This document shows, piece by piece, positions 8,285 to 17,785 of a stretch of 64,000 bases of DNA (position 1 is the first letter of the stretch; each line of letters starts with the position of its first letter). Both the position numbers and the translations under genes were made by a program. Below the pieces are notes generated by a model, which worked only from the letters and a program-made list of their open reading frames with translations, was not told the DNA's origin and did no database searches. The stretch covers positions 434,001 through 498,000 of the forward strand of contig NZ_JBNNUK010000001.1 in the NCBI RefSeq assembly GCF_050279675.1, given 5' to 3'. The stretch is from Viridibacillus sp050279675 (GTDB lineage: Bacteria; Bacillota; Bacilli; Bacillales_A; Planococcaceae).

Positions 8285-9079
8285 ATGGTGGAGATTACAG
8301 CAATACATGAATTTACAGTTAAAATTATTCAAGAAGCAGGCGAACGAATTCGTCAATCACTTTCTGAAAAGTTAGAAATTGATACAAAGGCTAATGCGAA
8401 TGATCTTGTAACGAATATTGATCGTGAAACAGAATTGTTTTTTATTGAACAAATTCATTCTTATGATCCTGTATTTAAAATTCTCGGTGAGGAAGGGATG
8501 GGGGAACCCCTTGAATCATTGGATGGTGTCGTGTGGATAATTGATCCGATTGACGGGACGATGAATTTCATACGACAGCATCGTAATTTTGCGATTTCAA
8601 TTGGAATTTATGTTGATGGCATTGGAAAACTAGGATACATATATGATGTAATGCGCAATGATTTGTATTATGCTATCAAAGGACAAGGAGCATATATGAA
8701 TGAGCGCCAGTTAGAGAGGCTGCAACCGTTACCGTTACATGAAGCGATTATTGGGATAAACGCTACTTGGGTTACACCAAATCGCTACATCGAACACAAA
8801 AAGATGATTGACCTTGTTCATAATGTTAGAGGGACAAGATCATATGGCTCTGCTACTTTAGAGATTGCAGCAGTAGTATGTGGACGGATGGATGCTTACA
8901 TGTCCATGCGATTATCACCTTGGGATATTGCTGGTGGTGCAGTGATTGCTAATGAAGTCGGTGCGATTGTGTCAAACTTAGGAAATGAAGCGATTAATTT
9001 GGAAGAACAAGATACATTTATTATTGCAAATCCTAAAATTCATAAGACAATCATTGAACAATTCGTTCATTTGAAATAG
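8285..9079 (+). CDS. suhB: Inositol monophosphatase family protein (SuhB/YktC)
   Basis: 264 aa with start at 8285 behind AAAGGTGG; GTG 8288 is also possible. It is a Mg-dependent sugar-phosphate phosphatase fold protein. Metal-binding motifs are visible: LGEEG (about residue 72), WIIDPIDGTMNFI (about 85-97) and SPWDIAGGAVIANEVGA (about 211-227). Substrates of the family include inositol monophosphate, fructose-1,6-bisphosphate and NADP; the substrate here is not determined. Syntenic with B. subtilis suhB/yktC. Confidence 0.85.
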   Translation: MVEITAIHEFTVKIIQEAGERIRQSLSEKLEIDTKANANDLVTNIDRETELFFIEQIHSYDPVFKILGEEGMGEPLESLDGVVWIIDPIDGTMNFIRQHRNFAISIGIYVDGIGKLGYIYDVMRNDLYYAIKGQGAYMNERQLERLQPLPLHEAIIGINATWVTPNRYIEHKKMIDLVHNVRGTRSYGSATLEIAAVVCGRMDAYMSMRLSPWDIAGGAVIANEVGAIVSNLGNEAINLEEQDTFIIANPKIHKTIIEQFVHLK

Positions 9080-9090
9080 AATATAGATAT

Positions 9091-9137
9091 AAATAAAAAG
9101 AATGAACTCGCAAATTGCCAGTTCATTCTTTTTATTT
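9091..9137. terminator. Bidirectional terminator between suhB and ylaF
   Basis: AAATAAAAAGAATGAACT pairs with AGTTCATTCTTTTTATTT across loop CGCAAATTGCC; the A/T flanks serve both directions. Confidence 0.85.
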
Positions 9138-9145
9138 GAGAAGAG

Positions 9146-9331
9146 TTACAGCAAACCTTTATCGCGGAATTGACGTTTTGTTTTGAAGCCATAGCCCATA
9201 ATGGCACAAACCAATAAAATGGCCCCAATGATACCAATTACGCTTTTAAAGGCAACTGCAATTCCAATCGAACACATAGCTAGCACTGCAGCTAACGCAA
9301 AAAAAGCCATAACGACTTTTGCATTTTTCAT
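9146..9331 (-). CDS. ylaF: YlaF-like small membrane protein (DUF5325)
   Basis: 61 aa with two hydrophobic helices (about residues 6-25 and 30-47) and a basic tail, GFKTKRQFRDKGLL. ATG 9331 follows GGAGG. Length, topology and position next to typA match B. subtilis ylaF, although the orientation is inverted here. Function unknown. Confidence 0.75.
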   Translation of the reverse strand: MKNAKVVMAFFALAAVLAMCSIGIAVAFKSVIGIIGAILLVCAIMGYGFKTKRQFRDKGLL

Positions 9332-9445
9332 TTTAAAACCTCCAGTTGATGAATTTGTTTGTCTTATAAGTGATTTTAACTTAATGTCGAACTAATAATT
9401 ATACTGCGAAATAATAAAAAAAATTGAAATACTAGTTATTAAGAA

Positions 9446-9480
9446 AAGACAAAAAACATCTCTTGTGTTATAATAACACA
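9446..9480 (+). promoter_or_regulatory. typA promoter with 17-bp dyad over the -10 box
   Basis: AAGACA (9446-9451), 17-bp spacer, TATAAT (9469-9474). The -10 is centred inside a perfect inverted repeat, TGTGTTA-TAA-TAACACA (9464-9480). The dyad could be a regulator site; none is known to me for this promoter. Confidence 0.6.
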
Positions 9481-9515
9481 GTTATGGACTCGAAAATAGA
9501 ATGTGGAGTGGAATA

Positions 9516-11357
9516 ATGACAAATTTACGTCAAGACATTAGAAATATTGCAATTATAGCTCACGTTGACCATGGTAAAACGACATTGGTTGACCAATTAT
9601 TACAACAATCAGGTACTTTTCGTTCAAACGAAAATGTCGCAGAAAGAGCAATGGACTCAAACGACATCGAACGTGAACGTGGTATTACAATTTTAGCGAA
9701 GAATACAGCAGTAAACTACGAAGGTACTCGTATCAATATCCTAGATACACCAGGACATGCCGATTTCGGTGGAGAAGTTGAACGTATCCTGAAAATGGTT
9801 GACGGTGTACTTTTAGTTGTAGATGCATATGAAGGTTGTATGCCTCAAACTCGTTTTGTGTTGAAAAAAGCATTAGAACAAAAATTAACACCAATAGTAG
9901 TAGTAAACAAAGTAGATAAAGATTCAGCGCGTCCTACAGAAGTAGTGGATGAAGTAGTCGATTTATTAATCGAATTAGGTGCTGATGAAGATCAATTAGA
10001 ATTCCCAGTCGTATTTGCTTCTGGTGTAAATGGTACTGCATCACTTGATTCAGACCCAGCTAAACAAGAAGAAAATATGAAGTGCTTATTTGAAGAAATC
10101 ATTAGTCACATTCCAGCACCAGCTGATACTCGTGATGAACCTTTACAATTCCAAGTAGCATTACTTGATTATAATGACTATGTTGGCCGTATTGGTATCG
10201 GTCGTGTATTCCGCGGTAAAATCCATGTTGGACAACAAGTTGCACTTATGAAACTTGATGGCACTGTGAAAAATTTCCGTGTAACTAAAATCTTTGGTTT
10301 CTTCGGATTAAAACGTGAAGAAGTTGAAGAAGCATACTCAGGTGATTTAATTGCTGTTTCAGGAATGGAAGACATTAACGTAGGTGAAACTGTTTGTCCA
10401 ACTGAACACCAAGAAGCTTTAGTACCTTTACGTATCGATGAACCAACATTACAAATGACTTTCTTAGTAAACAACTCACCTTTTGCAGGTCGCGAAGGTA
10501 AATGGGTAACATCACGTAAAATTGAAGAACGTTTACGCGCTCAATTACAAACAGATGTAAGTTTACGCGTAGAAGATACTAATTCTCCAGATGCTTGGAC
10601 TGTTTCAGGTCGTGGTGAACTTCACCTATCGATCCTGATTGAAAACATGCGTCGTGAAGGTTATGAATTACAAGTTTCTAAACCAAAAGTTATCGTTAAA
10701 GAAATTGATGGTGTAAAATGTGAACCATTTGAACGTGTACAAATCGATGTACCTGAAGATGCTGTAGGTTCAATTATTGAATCATTAGGTTTACGTAAAG
10801 GTGAAATGTTAGATATGGTGAACAATGGTAGTGGCCAAGTTCGTTTAATCTTCATGGTACCTGCTCGTGGATTAATTGGTTATACAACTGAATTTATGTC
10901 TTTAACAAAAGGTTTCGGTATTCTCAACCATACATTCGATAGCTATCAACCATTACTATCAGGTAAAATCGGTGGACGTCGTCAAGGTGTACTAGTTTCT
11001 ATGGAAACAGGTAAATCAACTACTTATGGTATGATGCAAATTGAAGACCGTGGTACACTATTTGTTGAACCAGGTACTGATATTTATGAAGGTATGATTG
11101 TTGGTGAAAATACACGTGATGCAGACATTACTGTTAATATCATCAAAATGAAACAAAAAACAAACATCCGTTCAGCTAACAAAGACCAAACGAATGTTAT
11201 TAAAAAACCTCGTATTTTAACTCTTGAAGAAGCATTAGAATACTTGGCTGAAGATGAGTACTGTGAAGTAACACCAGAATCTATTCGCCTTCGTAAACAA
11301 ATTCTAAATAAAAACGAACGCGAAAAAGAAGCTAAGAAATCACGTAGCGCTGAGTAA
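9516..11357 (+). CDS. typA: Translational GTPase TypA/BipA
   Basis: A 613-aa ribosome-associated GTPase involved in 50S assembly and cold/stress adaptation. G motifs: AHVDHGKTT (about residues 15-23), ERERGITI (about 50), DTPGHADF (about 75-82) and NKVDK (about 130-134), followed by domains II, III, V and the BipA-specific C-terminus. ATG 9516 is chosen because GGAGTGG lies just upstream, within the longer frame from 9501. Placed between ylaF and ylaH as in B. subtilis. Confidence 0.95.
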   Translation: MTNLRQDIRNIAIIAHVDHGKTTLVDQLLQQSGTFRSNENVAERAMDSNDIERERGITILAKNTAVNYEGTRINILDTPGHADFGGEVERILKMVDGVLLVVDAYEGCMPQTRFVLKKALEQKLTPIVVVNKVDKDSARPTEVVDEVVDLLIELGADEDQLEFPVVFASGVNGTASLDSDPAKQEENMKCLFEEIISHIPAPADTRDEPLQFQVALLDYNDYVGRIGIGRVFRGKIHVGQQVALMKLDGTVKNFRVTKIFGFFGLKREEVEEAYSGDLIAVSGMEDINVGETVCPTEHQEALVPLRIDEPTLQMTFLVNNSPFAGREGKWVTSRKIEERLRAQLQTDVSLRVEDTNSPDAWTVSGRGELHLSILIENMRREGYELQVSKPKVIVKEIDGVKCEPFERVQIDVPEDAVGSIIESLGLRKGEMLDMVNNGSGQVRLIFMVPARGLIGYTTEFMSLTKGFGILNHTFDSYQPLLSGKIGGRRQGVLVSMETGKSTTYGMMQIEDRGTLFVEPGTDIYEGMIVGENTRDADITVNIIKMKQKTNIRSANKDQTNVIKKPRILTLEEALEYLAEDEYCEVTPESIRLRKQILNKNEREKEAKKSRSAE

Positions 11358-11386
11358 TCATTCGCTAAACGAAAGGAAGGAAAGTC

Positions 11387-11773
11387 TTGGATATTAAATC
11401 CGGTTTTTTAAGTGAACTGAATTTTATTCAACTTGCCGCACCTGATGTATCAAATAATGATGCATTTGTATTTGATAAAATGTATCCGGTAGCCAAGTAT
11501 GTTTATCAAAATGCATCTGATTTTAGTGTTGCTAGTAATATTTTGTTAGTGGTTATTTTTGCATTATCGATTGTTGTTTACAATCTGGGGTTTGCGAAAA
11601 AACTTAAATTTTGGCAAAATATCGTTATTTATTTCTTCTTGTTTGTTGGTTGTATCTTTTTGACATTCTTTGCAACTTATTTACCTGTAGTAGAAGGATT
11701 ATTGATTATCGCACTTGTGCTAATCATGTATAAAATTGGTCTGCGAAGAGATAAAAAAGCACAAACAGTATAA
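11387..11773 (+). CDS. ylaH: YlaH-like membrane protein
   Basis: 128 aa with three hydrophobic helices (about residues 47-64, 76-95, 98-115) and a short basic C-terminus. A TTG start follows the strong SD GGAAGGAAAG (11374-11384). Position directly downstream of typA and topology match the YlaH-like family. Function unknown; it is probably co-transcribed with typA. Confidence 0.78.
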   Translation: MDIKSGFLSELNFIQLAAPDVSNNDAFVFDKMYPVAKYVYQNASDFSVASNILLVVIFALSIVVYNLGFAKKLKFWQNIVIYFFLFVGCIFLTFFATYLPVVEGLLIIALVLIMYKIGLRRDKKAQTV

Positions 11774-11795
11774 TAATGGTCTGGTAAATCACATA

Positions 11796-11848
11796 AAAAA
11801 GAGCAATTGAGGACAAGCTAGTAGCTGAATCTCAATTGCTCTTTTTAT
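11796..11848. terminator. Bidirectional terminator between ylaH and ylaI
   Basis: AAAAAGAGCAATTGAG pairs with CTCAATTGCTCTTTTT; the loop contains a small inner hairpin around AGCTAGTAGCT. Confidence 0.85.
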
Positions 11849-11878
11849 ATTTTATTTAACCTACATTACATAGAATAT

Positions 11879-12082
11879 CTAGAATTCATCTTCGACAAGA
11901 GAGTGTTTTTTTCTAAAGATAAATCGACCAGTTGCTATACGGGCATTTGTTCTTTCTGAAATGCGATCATGACATATTGGACACATATACGTATGGATAG
12001 GGCGATTTCGTAATTTTTTTGCTTCTGGTGAATAATCGGGTAATTCATTAATAGAATCGCAAATGACACATTTAACTCGCAT
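11879..12082 (-). CDS. ylaI: YlaI-like zinc-ribbon protein (DUF2197)
   Basis: 67 aa beginning MRVKCVICDSINELPDYSPE. Two Cys pairs, CVIC (5-8) and CPIC (34-37), suggest a zinc ribbon. The C-terminal half is basic. Syntenic with B. subtilis ylaI; function unknown. It lies just after the ylaL-like gene on the same strand (13-bp gap), so the two are probably one transcript. Confidence 0.8.
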   Translation of the reverse strand: MRVKCVICDSINELPDYSPEAKKLRNRPIHTYMCPICHDRISERTNARIATGRFIFRKKHSLVEDEF

Positions 12083-12095
12083 CGTTTAAGTCCCC

Positions 12096-12596
12096 CTATT
12101 CTACTCGAATCGCTACAAGACCTTTAATTGGGTTCTCTACATTTGAACCGTCACCGTTGAGTACATAAACAGGACCGTTATCAGTCAGCATTTTACCGTC
12201 TTGGCTATATTTTAAGATAAGGGACTCAGCATCTTCTATAGAGAAGTTATATTCCGAGCCATCTCGGCATTCTAGAATAACTGTAGTTGCGCCATCTTTA
12301 ATTTCTGCATTGTTAAGGAATGGTTTTAATATGATACCAAATGTGCCAGTCATCATGTGTTTTTTCTCAAATTTCCGTTCGGATTTTAAAGTTGGTGGAA
12401 ATGTGGCGCCCTCCATAATTTCACGTGACCAGTGTTTACCTGCTTTTTCCATATACTCTTCGTCAGCGTTTTTAATTACTCGTTCTTCAGTAAAATATGT
12501 GTCTAGATCTAATTTACGATCATCAAAAATCCAAACGGTCGGATCTAATGTGATAGCAAAATTCACGGCACCCTTAATTTGAATGATAGATTCCAT
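12096..12596 (-). CDS. YlaL-like conserved protein of unknown function
   Basis: 166 aa, soluble, starting MESIIQIKGAVNFAITLDPT. The start at 12596 is chosen for the SD AAGGAGG 6 nt upstream; a longer frame to 12626 has none. No transmembrane segment or catalytic motif is evident. The position between ylaI and ylaN is that of B. subtilis ylaJ-M, most plausibly ylaL, but I cannot confirm the family without a search. The central segment HWSREIMEGATFPPTLKSER would be a useful query. Confidence 0.7.
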   Translation of the reverse strand: MESIIQIKGAVNFAITLDPTVWIFDDRKLDLDTYFTEERVIKNADEEYMEKAGKHWSREIMEGATFPPTLKSERKFEKKHMMTGTFGIILKPFLNNAEIKDGATTVILECRDGSEYNFSIEDAESLILKYSQDGKMLTDNGPVYVLNGDGSNVENPIKGLVAIRVE

Positions 12597-12774
12597 GTTG
12601 ATTCCTCCTTGAATAGTACATTCCATATCTCAGTATACAGCTAATTTATGTAGTTAATAAAGAAATAAAATTGGTTACACGGTTTACATAGTTATATACT
12701 TGCAATTTTACTGCGCAAAAGATAAACTTTATTAAGATAGAATAGAAGAAATATCAGGTAATGGGGGCGTCCTC

Positions 12775-13056
12775 ATGGATACAAAATCGCAAAGTTCATA
12801 TCAGGAGAAGGCATTGGAACTCCTTATTGCTGACGCAGATAAAATTGCTAAGCTTATAAGAGTACAGATGGAGCATTTAACAATGCCACAATGCCCACTA
12901 TACGAAGAAGTTTTAGATACACAAATGTTTGGCTTATCACGCGAAATTGATTTTGCAGTTAAGTTAGGCTTGCTTGAACGTGAAAAGGGAAGAGAGATTC
13001 TTGATTCACTTGAAAAAGAATTATCTGTGTTGCATGATGCATTTACAGAGAAATAA
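12775..13056 (+). CDS. ylaN: YlaN (UPF0358), iron-linked regulatory protein
   Basis: A 93-aa helical protein recognised by LELLIADADKIAKLIRVQME and CPLYEEVLDTQMFGLSREID. B. subtilis YlaN is needed at low iron and has been linked to Fur function and iron binding. ATG 12775 follows GGGGGCG. It is followed by a terminator placed before ftsW, so it is transcribed on its own. Confidence 0.9.
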   Translation: MDTKSQSSYQEKALELLIADADKIAKLIRVQMEHLTMPQCPLYEEVLDTQMFGLSREIDFAVKLGLLEREKGREILDSLEKELSVLHDAFTEK

Positions 13057-13058
13057 GT

Positions 13059-13093
13059 AAAAAACTCAAACACGCTGTTGTTTGGGTTTTTTT
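13059..13093 (+). terminator. Terminator between ylaN and ftsW
   Basis: AAAAACTCAAAC pairs with GTTTGGGTTTTT (one G-U pair), loop ACGCTGTT, then T residues. Confidence 0.75.
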
Positions 13094-13122
13094 GCTACAA
13101 GATTAGTAAAAGAGGTATTCGC

Positions 13123-14292
13123 ATGAAAACATACTTAAAAAGATATGCAAGAAATTTCGATTATCCACTGTTTTTTACATATTTATTACTTTGTCTTTTT
13201 GGACTTGTTATGATTTATAGCGCAAGTATGGTGTGGGCAGTGAATCAATTAGGATATAGCGCTGACTATTTTTATAAAAAGCAAATTATGAACTTATGTA
13301 TTGGTGCGGTTGCTTTTGCAGTTGGGGCTTTTATTCCATACAAAATTTACAAAGAAAATAAAGTGATTCTAGCGATGTTGATTTTTATGTTCGTTTCACT
13401 CTTATCAGTTTACTTTTTTGGCTTTAGTCCGGGAGACTCTGGAGCAAAGAGTTGGATTAATCTAGGTTTTGCAAATTTACAGCCATCTGAGTTTGTGAAG
13501 ATTATTATCATATTGTATTTTTCTGCAGTCTTTACGAAGAAATATGAAAAAGGAAAAATCGATAATATAAATGAATCTATCATTCCACCTATTTTCGTTT
13601 TATTTGCAGCGGCATTTATGATCTTTCTTGAACCAGATTTAGGGAGTTTGATGATTATATTCTTTATCGCTATTTCAGTTATTGCAGCGAGTGGAATTAA
13701 ATTTAAAACCTTTGGTAAAATTCTTGGTGTTTTAGGTGTTTGTATGACAATTGCGTTAATTGGTATTTTCTTTATAAGAGATAGTTTTTTTACTGAGAAA
13801 AGAATGGGACGAATTAACGCTTACTTTAATCCTTTCGAGGACGAGCAGTTTTTCGGATATCAAATCGTGAACGGTTATTTAGCAATTGGTGCTGGAGGCA
13901 TTAAAGGGCTAGGTATAGGTCAATCTGTACAAAAAATGGGTTATTTACCAGAACCGCAAACAGATTTTATTTTAGCGATTATTTCAGAAGAATTGGGCAC
14001 ATTAGGGGTCGCAATTGTGTTAGGTGGTTTAGGCTTTATTGTAATTCGAGCATTGCTTATTGCCTTACGTGCAAAGGATCCAATGGCGAGAATGATAGCA
14101 GCTGGTATTGCTAGTATGATAGGGTTCCAAACGTTCGTAAATGTCGGTGGATTAACAGGGATTATACCGTTAACTGGTGTACCGCTTCCCTTTATTAGTT
14201 ATGGCGGAACTTCTATAATTTTGTTATCTTTAGCTATGGGGATTCTCATAAATGTCTCCATGTTTGTTAAAAGGGAAAGGAATAAAGTCTAG
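13123..14292 (+). CDS. ftsW: Cell division SEDS glycosyltransferase FtsW
   Basis: A 389-aa polytopic SEDS protein that polymerises septal peptidoglycan with its PBP partner. Family signatures: LVMIYSAS near TM1, QPSEFVKIIII (about residue 119), GYLPEPQTDFILAIISEELG (about 282-301) and GVPLPFISYGGTSI (about 353-366). ATG 13123 follows AGAGG; the frame opens 15 codons earlier inside the ylaN terminator. Location between ylaN and pycA equals B. subtilis ftsW, which supports FtsW over RodA or SpoVE. Confidence 0.92.
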   Translation: MKTYLKRYARNFDYPLFFTYLLLCLFGLVMIYSASMVWAVNQLGYSADYFYKKQIMNLCIGAVAFAVGAFIPYKIYKENKVILAMLIFMFVSLLSVYFFGFSPGDSGAKSWINLGFANLQPSEFVKIIIILYFSAVFTKKYEKGKIDNINESIIPPIFVLFAAAFMIFLEPDLGSLMIIFFIAISVIAASGIKFKTFGKILGVLGVCMTIALIGIFFIRDSFFTEKRMGRINAYFNPFEDEQFFGYQIVNGYLAIGAGGIKGLGIGQSVQKMGYLPEPQTDFILAIISEELGTLGVAIVLGGLGFIVIRALLIALRAKDPMARMIAAGIASMIGFQTFVNVGGLTGIIPLTGVPLPFISYGGTSIILLSLAMGILINVSMFVKRERNKV

Positions 14293-14304
14293 GGGGCAAG
14301 GGAA

Positions 14305-17300
14305 ATGGCAATTAAAAAAATTCTAGTAGCAAACCGTGGTGAAATTGCGATTCGCGTGTTTCGGGCGTGTACAGAGCTAAATATTACAACAGTAGCTATC
14401 TATTCGAGAGAGGATAGTGGCTCGTATCACCGTTACAAAGCTGATGAAGCGTACCTTGTTGGTGATGGTAAGAAGCCTATAGATGCATACTTAGATATAG
14501 AAGGAATTTTAGCAATAGCAAAAGATGCAGGAGTGGACGCAATCCACCCTGGTTATGGTTTTTTGTCTGAAAACTTAGATTTTGCAAAACGTTGTGAAGA
14601 AGATGGAGTTATTTTCATCGGTCCAACATCTAATCATCTAGATATGTTTGGTGACAAAGTAAAAGCTCGTGAACAAGCTGTCGAAGCTAATATTCCCGTA
14701 ATTCCTGGAACAAATGGACCTGTTACATCTATTGATGAGGTGTTAGCGTTTGGTGAGCAGTATGGCTTCCCGTTAATGATAAAAGCTGCACTTGGTGGTG
14801 GAGGACGCGGTATGCGCGTTGTGCACTCTGCTGTTGATGCTTTAGAAGCTTATGATAGAGCTAAGTCAGAAGCGAAAGCTGCATTTGGGTCTGATGATGT
14901 GTATGTAGAGAAATTTGTAGACAAGCCAAAGCATATTGAAGTGCAAATTTTAGGAGACAAAGAAGGGAATATTGTTCATTTATATGAACGTGATTGTTCT
15001 ATTCAACGTCGTCATCAAAAGGTTGTTGAAATTGCACCTTCGAACTCAATTACTCCTGAATTACGTGAAGAAATTTGTCAGGCTGCAATAAAATTAATGA
15101 AAAATGTGTCCTACATAAATGCAGGGACTGTAGAATTTTTAGTAGCGGGTAACCAATTTTATTTCATCGAAGTAAATCCTCGTATCCAAGTTGAGCATAC
15201 GATTACAGAGATGGTTACTGGGATTGATATTGTACATGCACAAATTAAAATTGCAGAAGGTTTATCTTTACATAGTGAAGAAATTGGCATCCCTCTGCAA
15301 TCACAAATCCCACTTTTCGGATTTGCTATTCAATCGCGTGTAACGACTGAAGATCCGTTAAATAATTTCATGCCTGACACTGGTAAATTGATGGTTTATC
15401 GTTCAAGTGGAGGTTTTGGCGTACGCTTAGATGCTGGTAACGGCTTCCAAGGTGCAGTTATTTCACCATATTATGATTCATTACTTGTTAAAGTTTCAAC
15501 TTGGGGAATGACATTTAAAGAAGCAGCTGCTAAGATGGATCGAAATCTACAAGAATTCCGTATCCGTGGTATTAAAACGAATATTCCGTTTTTAGAAAAT
15601 GTTGTTCGTCATCAGAATTTTATAGATGGTAAGTTTGATACAAGTTTCATCGATACAACGCAAGAACTATTTTTATTCTCTCCACGTAAGGACCGTGGTA
15701 CAAAACTATTAAGTTATATCGGTAATGTTACGGTTAATGGTTTCCCTGGAATTGAATATCAACAGAAGCCAATTTTCTCGAAACCTCATAAACCAGATAT
15801 TAAAATTGTACAATCAATTCCAGCTGGTACGAAGCAAATCTTAGATGAACGTGGTCCTGAAGGTCTTGTACAATGGATTAAAGAGCAAGATGATGTATTG
15901 TTAACAGATACGACTATGCGTGATGCACACCAATCGTTGTTGGCGACTCGTGTACGCTCACGTGATATGTTTAATATTGCAGATGAAACAGCACAAATTA
16001 TGCATAATTTCTTCTCACTAGAGATGTGGGGTGGTGCAACTTTTGACGTTGCATATCGTTTCTTAAAAGAGGACCCATGGGATCGTTTAATTAAACTACG
16101 TGAAAAAATGCCAAACGTGCTATTCCAAATGCTATTGCGTGGTGCGAACGCAGTAGGTTATAAAAACTATTCAGATAATATTATTAGAGAGTTTATCTCA
16201 AAATCTTCAGATGCGGGAATTGATGTATTCCGTATTTTCGACAGTTTGAACTGGATTAAAGGTATGGAAGTAGCCATTGATGCAACAAGACAGTCGGGTA
16301 AGATTGCAGAAGCAGCTATTTGCTACACAGGAGACATCCTAGATGATTCTAGAGCAAAATATACAGTACAATACTATAAAGATATGGCGAAAGAATTAGA
16401 GGCTGCTGGGGCCCATATTTTAGCTATTAAAGACATGGCAGGCTTATTAAAGCCAGAAGCAGCTTATCGTTTAATTTCTGAATTAAAAGCATCGACAGAT
16501 TTACCAATTCATTTGCATACACATGATACAAGTGGCAATGGTATTTATTTATATGCTAAAGCAATTGAAGCAGGCGTAGACATTATTGATACAGCGCTTG
16601 GCTCAATGGCAGGTCTAACATCGCAACCAAGTGCAAATTCACTTTACTATGCGATTAAAGGTAGCAAACGACAAGTAAGAGCAGACATTGACGGTCTAGA
16701 AAAACTTTCTTATTACTGGGAAGATATTCGAAAATATTACAGCGACTTTGAAAGTGGCATGAACAGCCCACATTCTGAAATATACGTTCACGAAATGCCG
16801 GGAGGTCAATATAGTAACTTACAACAGCAAGCTAAAGGTGTCGGGCTTGGCGACCGTTGGGAAGAAGTGAAAAGTATGTATTCCCGCGTAAACTTGTTAT
16901 TTGGAGATGTTGTTAAAGTAACACCTTCTTCGAAAGTAGTAGGTGATATGGCTTTATTCATGGTTCAAAATGATTTAGATGAAGAATCAGTCATTGAACG
17001 AGGTAAAACAATTGATTTCCCAGACTCAGTAATTGAATTCTTCCAAGGTTATTTAGGACAGCCATATGGTGGATTCCCAGAAGAATTACAAAAAGTAATT
17101 TTAAAAAACCGTGAAGCGATTACTGTAAGACCGGGAGAATTATTAGAGCCAATAGATTTAAAAGAACTTCGCGATGAATTATTTAAAAAATATAATCGTC
17201 AAATTACAAGTCATGAAGTACTGGCGACAGCTTTATATCCAAAAGTCTTCGAAGATTACATGAAGACAGTAGATATGTTTGGAGATGTATCGGTATTAGA

Positions 17301-17736
17301 TACGCCAACATTCTTATATGGTTTAAGACTGGGTGAAGAGATTGAAGTTGAGATAGAAAAAGGTAAAACACTTATCATTAAGCTAGTGTCCATTGGAGAA
17401 GCTCAATATGATGGTACACGTGTCCTTTACTTTGAATTAAACGGTCAACCTCGTGAAATTATTATTCAAGATATGACAGTTGAGGTAGATGGAGATCGTA
17501 AAGCAAAAGCAGACCCTGCAAATCCAAATCAAATTGGCGCAACAATGCCAGGTACAGTATTGAAGGTAGCTATTTCTAAAGGTAGCCCCGTAAAACGCGG
17601 TGAGCATTTGCTGATTACAGAAGCTATGAAAATGGAAACGACTGTTCAAGCACCTAAGGACGGAGTTATAAAAGAAATTTATGTAGCTGCTGGAGATGCA
17701 ATTTCAACAGGTGATTTACTAATCGAAATGGAATAA
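14305..17736 (+). CDS. pycA: Pyruvate carboxylase
   Basis: 1143 aa; ATP-dependent, biotin-dependent carboxylation of pyruvate to oxaloacetate (anaplerosis), cytoplasmic. Biotin carboxylase domain at about residues 1-455 (KKILVANRGEIAIRVFRAC, GGGGRGMR ATP loop), carboxyltransferase at about 530-800 (LLTDTTMRDAHQSLLATRVR), PYC-specific domain at about 830-1040, and a C-terminal biotinyl domain whose AMKMETT places the biotin lysine near residue 1109. The full three-domain length is normal. It lies 12 bp after ftsW and is probably co-transcribed in part. Confidence 0.97.
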   Translation: MAIKKILVANRGEIAIRVFRACTELNITTVAIYSREDSGSYHRYKADEAYLVGDGKKPIDAYLDIEGILAIAKDAGVDAIHPGYGFLSENLDFAKRCEEDGVIFIGPTSNHLDMFGDKVKAREQAVEANIPVIPGTNGPVTSIDEVLAFGEQYGFPLMIKAALGGGGRGMRVVHSAVDALEAYDRAKSEAKAAFGSDDVYVEKFVDKPKHIEVQILGDKEGNIVHLYERDCSIQRRHQKVVEIAPSNSITPELREEICQAAIKLMKNVSYINAGTVEFLVAGNQFYFIEVNPRIQVEHTITEMVTGIDIVHAQIKIAEGLSLHSEEIGIPLQSQIPLFGFAIQSRVTTEDPLNNFMPDTGKLMVYRSSGGFGVRLDAGNGFQGAVISPYYDSLLVKVSTWGMTFKEAAAKMDRNLQEFRIRGIKTNIPFLENVVRHQNFIDGKFDTSFIDTTQELFLFSPRKDRGTKLLSYIGNVTVNGFPGIEYQQKPIFSKPHKPDIKIVQSIPAGTKQILDERGPEGLVQWIKEQDDVLLTDTTMRDAHQSLLATRVRSRDMFNIADETAQIMHNFFSLEMWGGATFDVAYRFLKEDPWDRLIKLREKMPNVLFQMLLRGANAVGYKNYSDNIIREFISKSSDAGIDVFRIFDSLNWIKGMEVAIDATRQSGKIAEAAICYTGDILDDSRAKYTVQYYKDMAKELEAAGAHILAIKDMAGLLKPEAAYRLISELKASTDLPIHLHTHDTSGNGIYLYAKAIEAGVDIIDTALGSMAGLTSQPSANSLYYAIKGSKRQVRADIDGLEKLSYYWEDIRKYYSDFESGMNSPHSEIYVHEMPGGQYSNLQQQAKGVGLGDRWEEVKSMYSRVNLLFGDVVKVTPSSKVVGDMALFMVQNDLDEESVIERGKTIDFPDSVIEFFQGYLGQPYGGFPEELQKVILKNREAITVRPGELLEPIDLKELRDELFKKYNRQITSHEVLATALYPKVFEDYMKTVDMFGDVSVLDTPTFLYGLRLGEEIEVEIEKGKTLIIKLVSIGEAQYDGTRVLYFELNGQPREIIIQDMTVEVDGDRKAKADPANPNQIGATMPGTVLKVAISKGSPVKRGEHLLITEAMKMETTVQAPKDGVIKEIYVAAGDAISTGDLLIEME

Positions 17737-17742
17737 CTAGCA

Positions 17743-17782
17743 AAAAAACACGCCTTTGCATTTGCAAAGGCGTGTTTTTTAT
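17743..17782. terminator. Bidirectional terminator between pycA and ctaA
   Basis: AAAAACACGCCTTTGC pairs with GCAAAGGCGTGTTTTT around loop ATTT. Confidence 0.9.
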
Positions 17783-17785
17783 TAT

